From: Williamsia limnetica
Lineage (GTDB): Bacteria; Actinomycetota; Actinomycetes; Mycobacteriales; Mycobacteriaceae
Reading direction: 5' to 3'
NCBI RefSeq assembly: GCF_003217475.1
Contig: NZ_QJSP01000014.1
Coordinates: forward strand, 1 to 64,000
Length of the DNA stretch: 64,000 nucleotides
The notes beneath the pieces are model-generated. The model saw only the letters and a list, made by a program, of their open reading frames with translations, did no database searches and had not been told where the DNA came from. A program made the position numbers and the translations under genes. This document shows, piece by piece, positions 29,142 through 39,800 of this stretch. Position 1 is the stretch's first letter. Each line of letters begins with the position of its first letter.

Positions 29142-32100
29142 TCAAGCCCGCGACGGCCACCACACCCGATTGCCCAGCAGTGACATCGCAGCGGGCACCA
29201 GGATGGTCCGGACGATCGCCACGTCGAGCAGCAGTCCGATGCCCACGGTGAAACCGATCTGCAGCAGATTGATCACCGTCCCGCTCATCAGGGCGAACAT
29301 GGTGATCGCGAACACGATTCCGGCGGTGGTGATGACGCTGCCGGTGGTGCCGAACGCCCGCACAATGCCGCGGCGCATCCCCAGGGACGACTCCTCTCGG
29401 ATCTTGGAAGCGAACAGCATGCTGTAGTCCGCTCCGACCGCGACCAGCGCCATGAACGAGATCGGCATCACCGACCAGTCGAGGTTGATCCCGATCAGGT
29501 GCTGCCACACCAGGATCGAAGTTCCGATCGCCGTTCCGAATGACAGGACCACCGCGCCGACGAGCAACGCCGGCGCCAGCAGGCTGCGCAGCAGTATCGC
29601 CAGGATCAGGAACACCGCCAGCACCGCCACGACAGCGAACAGCGCGAAGTCACGTTCGACCTGTTCGTTCATGTCGGCTGACAGCGACGTCAACCCGGTG
29701 CTACTCACCTCTGCGGTGTCCAGGACAGTCCCGTGTAGTCCGGCGCGAGCTGCCTCGGCGATCAGTCCGACGTTGCTCAGTGCGACGTCGCCGTAGGGAT
29801 TGATGCTGCGCACCACGAGCATTCGGGCTGTTCTCCCGTTAGGGGAGATCAGCAGCTTGCTGCCCTCGACGAATCTCGGATCGGAAAAGCCCTGTGCGGG
29901 TAGATAGAAGCCGGCGCCGGGGCCGTACATGGTGTGTTTGCTCATCTCGGTGAGATAGTCGGACGCCTGAGCCAGGCCACCGGCCAGCTGGCCGGTGAGT
30001 CGAACGGTGGTGTCGGTACCGTCCTTCACCTCCCGCAGACCGTCGGCCAACGTGGTCATGCCGGTGGACAACTCGGTGACGCCTGAACTGAGCCGGTCCA
30101 GATCGGCGCGCAGTTGTTCGGGGGTACGTCCATCGAGTCCGTCCACCATCGACTGCAGCTGCACCAGTCCCGTCTGTAGTTCTGGCAGCAGGGCTCTTGC
30201 CTTGTCCAGTAGCTCTCTCGGTACCCCGCCCAGGGCCGCGCTCTGACGCAGTGCTGCAGCAGCTCTGCCGCCGGTCGCCCTGTCCAGTTCGGTGAAGGCG
30301 GCACGGGCGGTCAGACACCGCGGGTCGGCGACGCAATCCGGCGAAGGCAACGGGGCGAGCAGCGGGTCGAACACCGCGCCGAGCTGCCCGACGACTTCGC
30401 CTGTCTGCACATCGCTGCGGTTGATCGACTCGACCAGCGTGCCGAGCGTCCCCGTGAGCGCGGACAGCTGAGCAATTCCTCCGGTGAGCGTGCCCTGTCC
30501 GTCCGACGCGATGGTGGCGATGCGGGTGGCGGTCTCCAATCCGGCCAGTACGCCATCGGCCATCCCCACCACCTGTTGTGTGCCGGCGACGAGCTCGGGC
30601 ATGCGCGCCCGGGCATCGTCTGCGCCATCGCGCAGTTGTGTGACACCTGATGCCAACCGTCTCAATTCCGGTGCGGCGTCGACCAGTTGACGGTGAGCGT
30701 CACCTAGACCATCGCCGACGATCTTGGTCTGCGATCCGATCGCCGCTTCCGGCAACGGTTTACCGTCGGGACGCGTGATCGACCGGACATAGGCGATGTC
30801 AGGGAGATTGGACACCGACATCGCGGCCATCTCCAGGGCAGCCAGGTCTCCGGTGTTGCGGAGATCATGGTCGGCGCGGATCACCAGATATTCGGGGAGC
30901 ACCTCGTTGACCCCGTAGTGCTCGAGGACCTCGTCATACCCCTTGGCAGAGCCGGTATCCCGCAACTGCATCGCATTCTCGTCGAAGTTCACCGTGAACG
31001 TCGGTATCAGCAGGCAGATCCCGAGCAGGAATGCGAGCGCCAGCGCGGTCAGGGGGCCGGCGCGGCGGATGACGCGTGCACCCAATCGTCGCCACCGTCG
31101 TTCGGTGGACCGTTTCGGTTCGATCAGACCGCGGCGTCCGGCGATGGCCAGCAACGCCGGGGTCAACGTCAGTGACACGGCGAGGGTGATCCCGATACCG
31201 ATGGCCGTCGGCGGGCCCGCGGTCTTGAACATGCCGACCTGGGTGAAGATCATCGCGCAGGCCGCGGCGGCGATCGTCAGCGCGGAGGCGATCAGAATGC
31301 CCGACACCTTCGCGCCGGCAGTGGCCACCGCATCGTCGGAAGGCTGCTTTGCGCGACGGGCGTCGTGATAGCCGGCGACGAGAAAGATGGCGTAGTCGGT
31401 ACCCGCGCCCAGGACCATGGCAGTCATCAATGCGATCGTGAAATTGGAGACCGGGAGCATGTCGTGCATGCCGAGTGCGGACACCACCGGGCGGGCCGCC
31501 AACAGTGCTATCCCGATCGTGAGGAGTGGGACGAGGGCGGTGATCAGAGAGCGATACGCGAGAAGCAGCAGCATGGTGATGAGCACGACCGAGACGCCGG
31601 TGATGATCAACAACGAGTAGTCGATCGATGAGAACAGATCGGCCAAAGTGGGCGAGGCGCCGGTGTAATACGCTTCCAGTCCAACAGGTTTGGGAATCGA
31701 ATCGATGATCTCTCGGATCCCGACGGTGCTGTGGTGCGCTCTCGTCGAGCCCACGTCACCTTGGGCCACGACCATGAGGTTGAGGGCTTTGCCGTCCGGG
31801 CTCACGCTGATGTCGCGGGTGACCGGATTGCCATAGGTATCGAGGATGTATGCCACGCCGGTGCGGTCGGCGAGCAGGGCACCCACCAGTTCGCTGTAGT
31901 ACTGCCCCTCGGCCTCGCCCAGCGGGGTGTCGGAGGCCAGCACCACATGACCTACCGCAGTCGACGGCGGTGAACCGAAGTCGGTGGACATGTCCCGGAG
32001 TGCGTCCACCGACGGCAGGTTGCCGGGCAGGAAGGGCGCGGACCGCTCGGAGACCGTCTGTTCGAGTTGGGGCACAACGATGTTGAGTATGCCCACGACC

Positions 32101-32192
32101 GCGACCCAGAATGCCACGATCCACCACGCGTACCGCGCGCACCATGTCCCCAGCGCTCGCAGAGGACCATTCCCGCTGTGCCCACTCGCCAC
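29142..32192 (-). CDS. MmpL/RND-family membrane transporter
   Basis: About 1016 residues with the MMPL layout: one N-terminal helix, a large periplasmic loop, a block of five to six helices, a long second loop rich in coiled-coil-like Leu/Gly repeats (roughly residues 480-760), and a second helix block. It probably exports a lipid or other hydrophobic compound using proton motive force. The motifs GAGTDYAIFLV and VGADYSMLFASKIREE carry the Asp-Tyr pairs of proton relay. No MmpS partner is adjacent. GTG 32192 with a GGGGG box is preferred; ATG 32255 is an alternative adding 21 residues. Confidence 0.92.
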   Translation of the reverse strand: MASGHSGNGPLRALGTWCARYAWWIVAFWVAVVGILNIVVPQLEQTVSERSAPFLPGNLPSVDALRDMSTDFGSPPSTAVGHVVLASDTPLGEAEGQYYSELVGALLADRTGVAYILDTYGNPVTRDISVSPDGKALNLMVVAQGDVGSTRAHHSTVGIREIIDSIPKPVGLEAYYTGASPTLADLFSSIDYSLLIITGVSVVLITMLLLLAYRSLITALVPLLTIGIALLAARPVVSALGMHDMLPVSNFTIALMTAMVLGAGTDYAIFLVAGYHDARRAKQPSDDAVATAGAKVSGILIASALTIAAAACAMIFTQVGMFKTAGPPTAIGIGITLAVSLTLTPALLAIAGRRGLIEPKRSTERRWRRLGARVIRRAGPLTALALAFLLGICLLIPTFTVNFDENAMQLRDTGSAKGYDEVLEHYGVNEVLPEYLVIRADHDLRNTGDLAALEMAAMSVSNLPDIAYVRSITRPDGKPLPEAAIGSQTKIVGDGLGDAHRQLVDAAPELRRLASGVTQLRDGADDARARMPELVAGTQQVVGMADGVLAGLETATRIATIASDGQGTLTGGIAQLSALTGTLGTLVESINRSDVQTGEVVGQLGAVFDPLLAPLPSPDCVADPRCLTARAAFTELDRATGGRAAAALRQSAALGGVPRELLDKARALLPELQTGLVQLQSMVDGLDGRTPEQLRADLDRLSSGVTELSTGMTTLADGLREVKDGTDTTVRLTGQLAGGLAQASDYLTEMSKHTMYGPGAGFYLPAQGFSDPRFVEGSKLLISPNGRTARMLVVRSINPYGDVALSNVGLIAEAARAGLHGTVLDTAEVSSTGLTSLSADMNEQVERDFALFAVVAVLAVFLILAILLRSLLAPALLVGAVVLSFGTAIGTSILVWQHLIGINLDWSVMPISFMALVAVGADYSMLFASKIREESSLGMRRGIVRAFGTTGSVITTAGIVFAITMFALMSGTVINLLQIGFTVGIGLLLDVAIVRTILVPAAMSLLGNRVWWPSRA

Positions 32193-32337
32193 ATCAACCC
32201 CCGATATATGGACCAATCGATCTATGTGACGAACGGTAACAGTAACAACGTTCATTGGTAAACCCGCGAAGGCGATCTCCGTCGCGGCTCCGGGCCGTAT
32301 GCGGCGGCGTCAAGCCGGTAGCGTCCCCGAGAAATGA

Positions 32338-32374
32338 CAACGGGAGGCAGGCCGCGGTGGCCTGCCTCCCGTTG
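32338..32374 (-). terminator. Terminator of the acyl-CoA ligase gene
   Basis: A perfect 16-bp stem (32338-32353 with 32359-32374) with a 5-nt loop lies 34 nt downstream of the minus-strand ligase gene and upstream of mmpL. No T-tract is visible. Confidence 0.85.
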
Positions 32375-32385
32375 CTTTCGGGGTC

Positions 32386-32418
32386 TTGTCTATTTCGTGT
32401 GTGTTGTCTACTTCGTGT
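32386..32418. repeat. 18-bp-period duplication covering the ligase stop codon
   Basis: ttgtctatttcgtgt (32386-32400) and ttgtctacttcgtgt (32404-32418) differ at one of 15 bases and are 18 bp apart. On the minus strand both copies contain Thr-Lys-stop in the same frame, so the gene carries a second in-frame TAG six codons after the first. Confidence 0.85.
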
Positions 32419-34201
32419 AGAGACCCTCGATCTCGTCGGCGTGCGAATCGTGGATGACATTGCGCTTGAGCTTGAGCGTCGGCGTCAATTCCCCGGATTC
32501 GATGGTGAAGTCGGTGTCGATGATGCGGAACTTCTTGATGGCCTCGGCCTTGGATACCAGGGTGTTCGCCGTGTTGACGGCGTCATCGATGTCCGCGAGG
32601 ACATCTTTGTGCTCGAGCAGGTCCGCGATCGGGGTGTCCGCGGGCAGTTCGTGCCGTTCGAGCCAACCCGGCAGGGCTTCGGGATCGAGGGTGATCAGAG
32701 CCGCGATGAACGGCTTGTTGTCGCCGACCACGAGCGCCTGGCTGACGAGCGGGTGAGCGCGCACGGCGTCCTCCATCTGCGCCGGCGAGACGTTCTTACC
32801 ACCGGCGGTGACGATCAGCTCTTTCTTGCGTCCGGTGATCGAGAGGTAGCCGTCGTCGAGCGTGCCGATGTCGCCGGTGTGGAACCAGCCGTCCTTGATG
32901 GCCTCGGCGGTCGCCTGCTCGTTCTTCCAATACCCGCCGAAGACGACCGGACCCTTCAGCAAGACCTCTCCGTCGTCGGCGATCGCCACCGATTGGCCGT
33001 AGATCGGCCGCCCGACGGTTCCGATCCGTTGTGCACCTTCGGCATTGACGGTCACTGCGGCAGTGGTCTCGCTCAGCCCATAGCCCTCGTAGATCGGGAT
33101 GCCGATGCCACGGAAGAAGTGTCCGAGGCGGGCGCCGAGGGCGGCGCCGCCGGACACCGCACTGGTGCATTCGCCACCGAGCGCGGCACGGAGCTTCGAG
33201 TAGACGAGGGCGTCGAACACCTTGTGCTTGACCTTGAGGACGAGTCCTGGGCCGGACGAGGTCTCGAGCGCCTTGGAGTACTCGATGGCGGTGTCGGCCG
33301 CCTTACCGAAGATCTTGCCCTTGCCGCCGTCTTCGGCCTTCTGCTTCGCGCTGTTGTAGACCTTCTCGAACACGCGCGGCACCGAGAGTAGATAGCTGGG
33401 CTTGAAAGCGGCGAGATCATCCATGAGCGTCGGCCCGACGGTGGTGTGACCGAGCTGCACCAGATGCACGATCGACGCCACCGAGATGATGCGCGCGAAG
33501 ACGTGGGCGAGCGGCAGGAACAGCAGGGTGGAGCTGCCCTCGGACATGAGATCACCGAGCGTCACCCGCACGGCATGGCACTCGTGCAGGAAGTTCGCGT
33601 GGGTCAGGGCGACGCCCTTGGGCTTCCCGGTGGTGCCCGAGGTATAGACGAGTGTCGCGATGTCGCTCGAGAGGGTGTTCGCGTGCCGCTGGTCCAGTTC
33701 CGAGTCGTCGACCTTCTCGCCGCGCTTCTTGAGCTCATCGATCGCACCCGAGTCGATGACGAGTGTCTCTTTGAGGCTCGCCGCCTCCGCGAGGGCGGGG
33801 GAGTGCTCCGTTTTCTGCGCCTCGGTCTCGACCACGAGGAGCGAGGTCTCCGAGTTCTCCACGATGTACTGGACCTGCGACGAGGACGAGGTCTCGTAGA
33901 TCGCGACCGTGGTGCCGCCCGCACGCCATACCGCGTAGTCGATGACAGTCCACTCGTACCGAGTCGCGCTCAGGATCGACACCCGGTCGCCGGGGCCGAT
34001 GCCGGAGGCGATGAAGCCTTTGGCCACCGCATCGACGAGGTCGGCGAAATCCTTGGTGCTGATGTCGGCCCACGCGCCGCTGTCTGTGCGGCGCTTGAAC
34101 AGGGCTTTGTTCGGTGACTCCTCACGGTGCCGCAACATCGAATCGACGATAGATGCCTTGTCCGGCACAACGAAGTCGGACGGGACGGTGATCTCTTGCA
34201 C
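32408..34201 (-). CDS. fadD15: Long-chain fatty acyl-CoA ligase (FadD15-like)
   Basis: AMP-forming ligase activating long-chain fatty acids to CoA esters. The 597-residue protein has the ATP loop YTSGTTGKPKGVALTH, the YGLSETTAAVTVN motif, the GDIGTLDDGYLSITGRKKE hinge and the C-terminal LTPTLKLKRN with its catalytic lysine. GTG 34201 is favoured because AGGAGG lies 5 bases upstream and the product MQEITVPSDF matches the family start; a longer reading from 34261 adds unrelated residues. It resembles FadD15 (Rv2187) in length and motif set. Confidence 0.93.
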   Translation of the reverse strand: MQEITVPSDFVVPDKASIVDSMLRHREESPNKALFKRRTDSGAWADISTKDFADLVDAVAKGFIASGIGPGDRVSILSATRYEWTVIDYAVWRAGGTTVAIYETSSSSQVQYIVENSETSLLVVETEAQKTEHSPALAEAASLKETLVIDSGAIDELKKRGEKVDDSELDQRHANTLSSDIATLVYTSGTTGKPKGVALTHANFLHECHAVRVTLGDLMSEGSSTLLFLPLAHVFARIISVASIVHLVQLGHTTVGPTLMDDLAAFKPSYLLSVPRVFEKVYNSAKQKAEDGGKGKIFGKAADTAIEYSKALETSSGPGLVLKVKHKVFDALVYSKLRAALGGECTSAVSGGAALGARLGHFFRGIGIPIYEGYGLSETTAAVTVNAEGAQRIGTVGRPIYGQSVAIADDGEVLLKGPVVFGGYWKNEQATAEAIKDGWFHTGDIGTLDDGYLSITGRKKELIVTAGGKNVSPAQMEDAVRAHPLVSQALVVGDNKPFIAALITLDPEALPGWLERHELPADTPIADLLEHKDVLADIDDAVNTANTLVSKAEAIKKFRIIDTDFTIESGELTPTLKLKRNVIHDSHADEIEGLYTK

Positions 34202-34386
34202 GTGGCCTCCTGCGGCATGGAATGCGGAGAACCGGTGAGGGACAGAATCGGACACCGGCAACTGTGCGATAGATTACCTTTTGTCATTACTCGTCAGTAA
34301 GGGACCTGCGAAGCCGCTTCGGGCGGCCGCGGCACCTTACGCTGCGAATAACGGATTCGGGCTGTTCACGGCTACAGTGGACAGTA

Positions 34387-36162
34387 ATGACCGACAGTAT
34401 TGATGCGGCCGCCGTGAGTGATGCGGCCGCTGCGAGTGAAGAAACCATCACGTTTGCAGACCTCGGGATGGATGCCCGGGTACTACAAGCGCTCACAGAC
34501 GTGGGCTATGAGACCCCGTCACCGATTCAGGCAGCGACGATTCCGCCGCTCCTCGAGGGTCGTGATGTCGTCGGTCTTGCCCAGACCGGAACGGGTAAGA
34601 CCGCTGCGTTCGCCGTTCCCATCCTCTCGGGAATCGATGCGTCCGCACGTAAACCGAAGGCCCTGATCCTCGCCCCGACCCGCGAGCTCGCGCTGCAGGT
34701 CGCCGAGGCGTTCGGCAGGTACTCGGCGCATCTGCCCGGTGTGAAGGTGCTACCGATCTACGGCGGCCAGAGCTACACCGTTCAGTTGTCCGGGTTACGT
34801 CGCGGCGCTCAGATCATCGTGGGTACCCCCGGTCGCGTGATCGACCACCTCGACAAGGGCACGCTCGACATCTCGGAGCTCGACTACCTCGTGCTGGACG
34901 AAGCCGACGAAATGCTCAACATGGGCTTCGCCGAAGACGTCGAGCGCATCCTCCGGGACACCCCGGACACGAAGCAGGTTGCACTGTTCTCCGCGACCAT
35001 GCCGAAAACCATCGGCCGGCTGTCGCAGAAGTACCTGAAGGACCCCGTCGAGGTCACGATGAAGGCCAAGACAGGTACTGCGTCGAACATCACGCAGCGC
35101 TACCTTCAGGTCTCGCATCAGCGCAAACTCGATGCTCTGACCCGTGTGCTCGAGGTCGAGCAGTTCGACGCGATGATCGTCTTTGTCCGTACCAAACAGG
35201 CCACCGAAGATTTGGCGGAACGGTTGCGGTCGCGCGGATTCTCGGCGGCGGCCATCAACGGCGACATCGCCCAGGCCCAGCGCGAACGCACCATCGCGCA
35301 GCTGAAGAACGGCCAGGTCGACATCCTCGTCGCCACCGATGTGGCAGCGCGTGGGCTCGACGTCGACCGCATCTCGCACGTACTGAATTACGACATCCCG
35401 CACGACACCGAGGCCTACGTGCACCGCATCGGTCGCACCGGCCGCGCCGGACGGTCAGGAACGGCCTTGCTGTTCGTGTCCCCGCGCGAGCGGCACCTGT
35501 TGCGTGCCATCGAGAAGGCGACCCGTCAGCCGCTGGATGAGATCGGGCTGCCGAGCGTCGACGACGTGAACGCCCAGCGCAAGACGAAGTTCGCGGAGTC
35601 CATCACCCAGAACCTGGGATCCGATCATCTGGACATGTTCCGGAAGCTGATCGAGGGATACGCGCAGGAGAACGACGTCACGATGGCCGACATCGCGGCC
35701 GCACTTGCACTTGAGACGCGTGACGGCGGCTTCCTGATGTCGCCGGATCCGCCCGCGAGCGAGCGCAAGGACCGCGACCGCAAGGAGCGCGCCGAGCGGT
35801 CCGGCCGTGGCGGCGATACCGAGTTCGCAACCTACCGGCTCGCCGTCGGTCGCCAGAACAACGTCACGCCGGGTGCCATCGTGGGTGCGATCGCCAATGA
35901 AGGCGGCCTCTCGCGAGGCGACTTCGGCCACATCAGCATCCGCGCGGACCACTCGCTGGTGGAGTTGCCGCGAAACCTCGACCGCGACACGCTCACGCGC
36001 CTGCGCGGTACCCGCATCGGTGGCGTACCCATCGGCATCAAGAAGGACGACGGGGCGCCGCGCTCGCGGACCGCATACGGGAACAAGGGCGCCGGAGGCG
36101 GCAAGTCGTACGGTCGTGAGCGCCGAGGGTCTCAGAAAGTTGCAGGCCGAGCCCGCCCGTAG
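34387..36162 (+). CDS. deaD: DEAD-box RNA helicase (DeaD/CsdA type)
   Basis: ATP-dependent RNA helicase for ribosome assembly or mRNA decay, often cold-induced. Motifs in order: Q motif YETPSPIQ, AQTGTGKT (65-72), PTRELA, DEAD (171-174), SAT, and HRIGRTGRAGRSG. After the helicase core a basic linker (SERKDRDRKERAERSGRGG) leads to a DbpA-type RNA-binding domain (EFATYRLAVGRQNNVTPGAI), with a Gly/Arg-rich tail. Length is 591 residues. ATG 34387 is 185 bp from the divergent ligase gene, and that gap holds both promoters. Confidence 0.95.
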   Translation: MTDSIDAAAVSDAAAASEETITFADLGMDARVLQALTDVGYETPSPIQAATIPPLLEGRDVVGLAQTGTGKTAAFAVPILSGIDASARKPKALILAPTRELALQVAEAFGRYSAHLPGVKVLPIYGGQSYTVQLSGLRRGAQIIVGTPGRVIDHLDKGTLDISELDYLVLDEADEMLNMGFAEDVERILRDTPDTKQVALFSATMPKTIGRLSQKYLKDPVEVTMKAKTGTASNITQRYLQVSHQRKLDALTRVLEVEQFDAMIVFVRTKQATEDLAERLRSRGFSAAAINGDIAQAQRERTIAQLKNGQVDILVATDVAARGLDVDRISHVLNYDIPHDTEAYVHRIGRTGRAGRSGTALLFVSPRERHLLRAIEKATRQPLDEIGLPSVDDVNAQRKTKFAESITQNLGSDHLDMFRKLIEGYAQENDVTMADIAAALALETRDGGFLMSPDPPASERKDRDRKERAERSGRGGDTEFATYRLAVGRQNNVTPGAIVGAIANEGGLSRGDFGHISIRADHSLVELPRNLDRDTLTRLRGTRIGGVPIGIKKDDGAPRSRTAYGNKGAGGGKSYGRERRGSQKVAGRARP

Positions 36163-36373
36163 ACCCTCAACTGGGCGGATCACTTCTCCTTATCACGTGC
36201 GGTGAGCTGTGAGAACAGCCGGGGTGGCACACACCCTGAATCATCCGTAGTATCGCCGTCGGCGTGACTCTGGTGTTACAAAATTAGATTCGGCGTCATC
36301 CTCTCGTAACAATTCGGGTGTGGTGAACGACGTAACCAGGGCGCACAACAAGCTGTAGGCAAGAGGAACGGTG

Positions 36374-36715
36374 ATGAGTCCAGTAGTGATGGCTGATCCG
36401 ATCTCGGCGCAAGAATGTGCTGAGCATCGCGATCGCGGAGATGCAATCGTGGTCGACATGCGACCACAGGTCGTGCGGCACCAGGGCAGTCTGCCCGGAG
36501 CGGTAGTGGTCGATCCCCATGAGCTCGACGCGGCCTTCGACCCCGCGTCCAAGCGCCGCATTCCTGTCATCGACGACCTGGACACCGAGATCGCGGTGGT
36601 GTCGGTGAGCTCTCAGGCCCCTCAGATCGCGCAGCGGATCGCCGCGTTGGGTTACACCAACGTGCACTACGTCGACGGCGGTTTCCGCGCCCTGCGCTCA
36701 GCCACCGGCGCCTGA
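36374..36715 (+). CDS. Rhodanese-fold protein lacking the catalytic cysteine
   Basis: A 113-residue single rhodanese domain. The fold-defining ends are present (DRGDAIVVDMRPQVVRHQGSLPGAV; LGYTNVHYVDGGFRAL), but the active-site loop reads VVSVSSQAPQIA where active enzymes have VVYCxxGxRS. The only cysteine is near the N-terminus (SAQECAEH). It therefore should not transfer sulfur; a binding or signalling role is more likely. ATG 36374 has GAGG about 8 bases upstream. The ~210 bp before it shows no other gene. It lies 127 bp upstream of the helicase-nuclease gene. Confidence 0.85.
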   Translation: MSPVVMADPISAQECAEHRDRGDAIVVDMRPQVVRHQGSLPGAVVVDPHELDAAFDPASKRRIPVIDDLDTEIAVVSVSSQAPQIAQRIAALGYTNVHYVDGGFRALRSATGA

Positions 36716-36842
36716 GGGCCGGACAGCACGAGCGCGACGAAGTCGAGTCCACCATTCGGCAGCCATCTGGTGAAGACGATCGCTGCAACGGGTAGCGTTC
36801 CGGGTTAGTAAGTATAAACCTGAGGCTTAACTCGAGGACATG

Positions 36843-39800
36843 ATGACCGATTCGGTGCCCGGCGACGACCGGCGCGGCAGGGTACTGCGCCTGTTGCAGT
36901 TCCTGCATGAGCTGGTTCGGGCGAAATCGTCGGTCATCCGTGATGTCTCGGAGCACGCCGGAGTGGTCTGGCTCGGTGCCGACTACGACATCCCGATCGA
37001 CCGTGACGCAGCGGTCGGCCAGGTGATCACTGAATTGTCTCGCAGCAATCCGCTGCAGAACACGGCGTACGATCTGCTGGCCCAGGCGATCGACGAACTG
37101 GCCGAGCGGCCCGAATCCCTCGAACTCGTCCTCGCGTCGGGCCTGCTCACCGCAAGCGACCCGGTGATCATTCGAGAACATCTGCTCACGCAGCCGGTCG
37201 TCGCCGACCACGACCACGCGGCCGGGGTCATCAGCGTCAGGCTCGCCGGAGAGTCCCAACCAGAACTGCATGCAGGCCATCTCCTCACCGGCGTCGACGG
37301 GTTCGACCTCGCGGCGTCGACCGAATTCTCGGACACGCTCGGCACCACTCGCTCACCGATCGCAGAGTCGGTCGAGAAGTTCTTCACGAAGTGGCGACGC
37401 GCGGTCGTCGACGACCCGGCGTCCGTCAGCGTGGATCTGGCGCCTGCTCTCGTGCTGCGCCGCCGCGGTTCGGCACCCCTCCTGGACTACTACGAAGCCA
37501 TGATGGCCACGGTCCGGGATGAATCGAACGAGATCCCGATCGGTCTGGCGCAACTGGTCGAGCCGGTCGAAGCCTCCGAACGAGTCGCTCGGCTGCGCGA
37601 CAGCGGCGCGATGTCCGCCACCGAGCTCGTGGAAGATGCACTGTATCCGCTGCCGTCGAACGTCGAACAGCGCGACATCCTGGCCCAGCTCGGCCTCGAC
37701 AGCGGCGTCGTCGTCGAAGGCCCGCCCGGAACCGGTAAGACGCACACGATCGCCAATCTGATGTCGGCTCTGCTGGCGAAAGGCCAGCGGGTGCTGGTCG
37801 TGTCGGAAAAGGCTCAGGCGCTGCATGTGTTGCGGGACAAGCTGCCCGTCGAGCTCCAAGAACTCGCGGTCTCCATCACGGACGTGACCAAGGACGGCTC
37901 GCAGTCGCTCATCGACAGCGTCGAGGCGATCGCCACCCGCAAGGGCAGTTTCCAGTCGCGTGTGGCGACCAGCGAGATCAAGAACCTGCGGTCCAAGCGT
38001 GATCAGGCGCGCGCCAAGCGCGAACAGATCCTGCGGGAGATCTGGCAGTTGCGGGAATCGGAGACCGAGAAGCACGAATGGGTCGCCGCCGGCTACAGCG
38101 GAACCGCCGCACATATCGTGCGCCAGTGCAATCAGGTTGCGGACCAGCATGATTGGCTCCCCGGGCCCTTGGCCAGTGCATTGCCTGCGTTGGAGCCAGG
38201 TGAGTTCGAACGACTGTTGGAACTATTGCGTGCGCGTGGCGATCAATGGTCCGATCGGCTCGCGCAGCACCTGCCGCCACTCGATGATGTGCTGCCGGGC
38301 ACCGTCGAGCTCGAGCGCATCTGCAAGCGGGTGCAGGAGCGTCCCTCCGAAGACATGGTCGGCAGCGGTTCGCTTCTCGCGATCCTGGCCGATGTGGACA
38401 GTGCACGTTTGCTGCGAGTCAAGAACAGATGCGATCGCCTCGGCGCGGCGGTGCGCGAAGTCCGGACGTTCCCGCCGCATCTTCAGCAGATGGCGCAGCG
38501 TCTGCTCTCCGGTGAGGCCTCATATCTGTGGAATCGCGTGACGGCGCTGTCGGAGGTCATCGACGAGGCGACAGAGCGTGACAAGCGGATCGGCACGCAC
38601 ACCGTCGAGGTCGACGGTGCGGCCACCGGCGACTCGGTCCTGTTCGAACAAGCCGCTGACTATCTCGAATCGGGCGGTGTGTGGCGCGGCCGATTCCGAA
38701 AAGCCCCGCAGCAGAAAGCCATCGAGGAGCTGGGTGCCACCTACACGGTCGATGGCCGGGTTCCGACCGATGCCCCGTCACTGAGGTTGGTCGCCGATCA
38801 CCTCGGTGTGCTCGATGCGGTCGCCAGGGTGCAGTCGATCCTCGCCGAGGTCAACGTCCCGATGGACACCAGTGGAACCCGCTCGGTGCAGCTCGGGCGC
38901 CTTGTCCGGCTCGACGGCCAGCTCGCCTGGGTCTCCGAACTGCTGACGGGCCGTGACCAGTTGGTGCGCGAGCTCAACTCCATCAGTCCCGGTGGGCCGC
39001 GCCCGAAGAGCATCGACGAGGTCGAAGAGGTGGCGCGGCAGGCAGGCGCCATCGCCGCGGCCAACGACGGCACGCTGGCCCGGCGCGAAATCGATGACAT
39101 CGCCCGCCTGCTGTCCGCGGAGATCGAGAAGGGCCCATCGAGCGAGGGTGATGCCCTGCTCGCAGCCGTACGTGCCGCCGACCCCGACGCGATCCTCGAG
39201 ACCCGCCGCGCGTTCAACTCGGCCCGCATCGAGCGCGAGAGCCAGGGGGCATTGGACCTGCTCGAGCTGCGCCTGAAGCAGAAGGCGCCCAACCTCGTCA
39301 AACTGCTGATCGAGACCTCGGCCGACCCGGTTTGGGACGATCGACTGGCGGACATGGACGCCGCGTGGTCGTGGCGGCGGGCCTACCAGTGGGCACAGGA
39401 GCGTAGCGATCCCGAGCGCGAAACGCGGCTCGAAGCGGACCTGGACGAAGTCGAGGCCGATATCACGCACTTCACCGCGAGGCTGGCCGCCGCATGCGCG
39501 TGGCGAGAGTGCCTCGAGCACATGACCGTCAGTCAGGTCCAGGCCTTGCAGTCGTACCGAGACCACATCACGAACATAGGCAAGGGTTCGGGCAAACATG
39601 CCGAACGGTTCCGGCTGGCCGCCCGGTCTGCGATGGCGCAAGCGCAGACCGCCGTGCCCGCGTGGATCATGCCGATCTCGCAGGTTCTCAGTTCTGTTGC
39701 GCCGCAACAGAACTCCTTCGACGTGGTGATCGTGGACGAGGCCAGCCAGGCCGACATCTCCAGTCTGTTCCTGCTGTGGCTCGCGCCCCGCGTGATCGTC

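Noticed and set aside
36320-36358. 12-codon leader frame (VVNDVTRAHNKL) before the rhodanese gene
   Set aside because: No cysteine or other regulatory codon run and no ribosome-binding site; probably chance, although its stop is 15 nt before the ATG.
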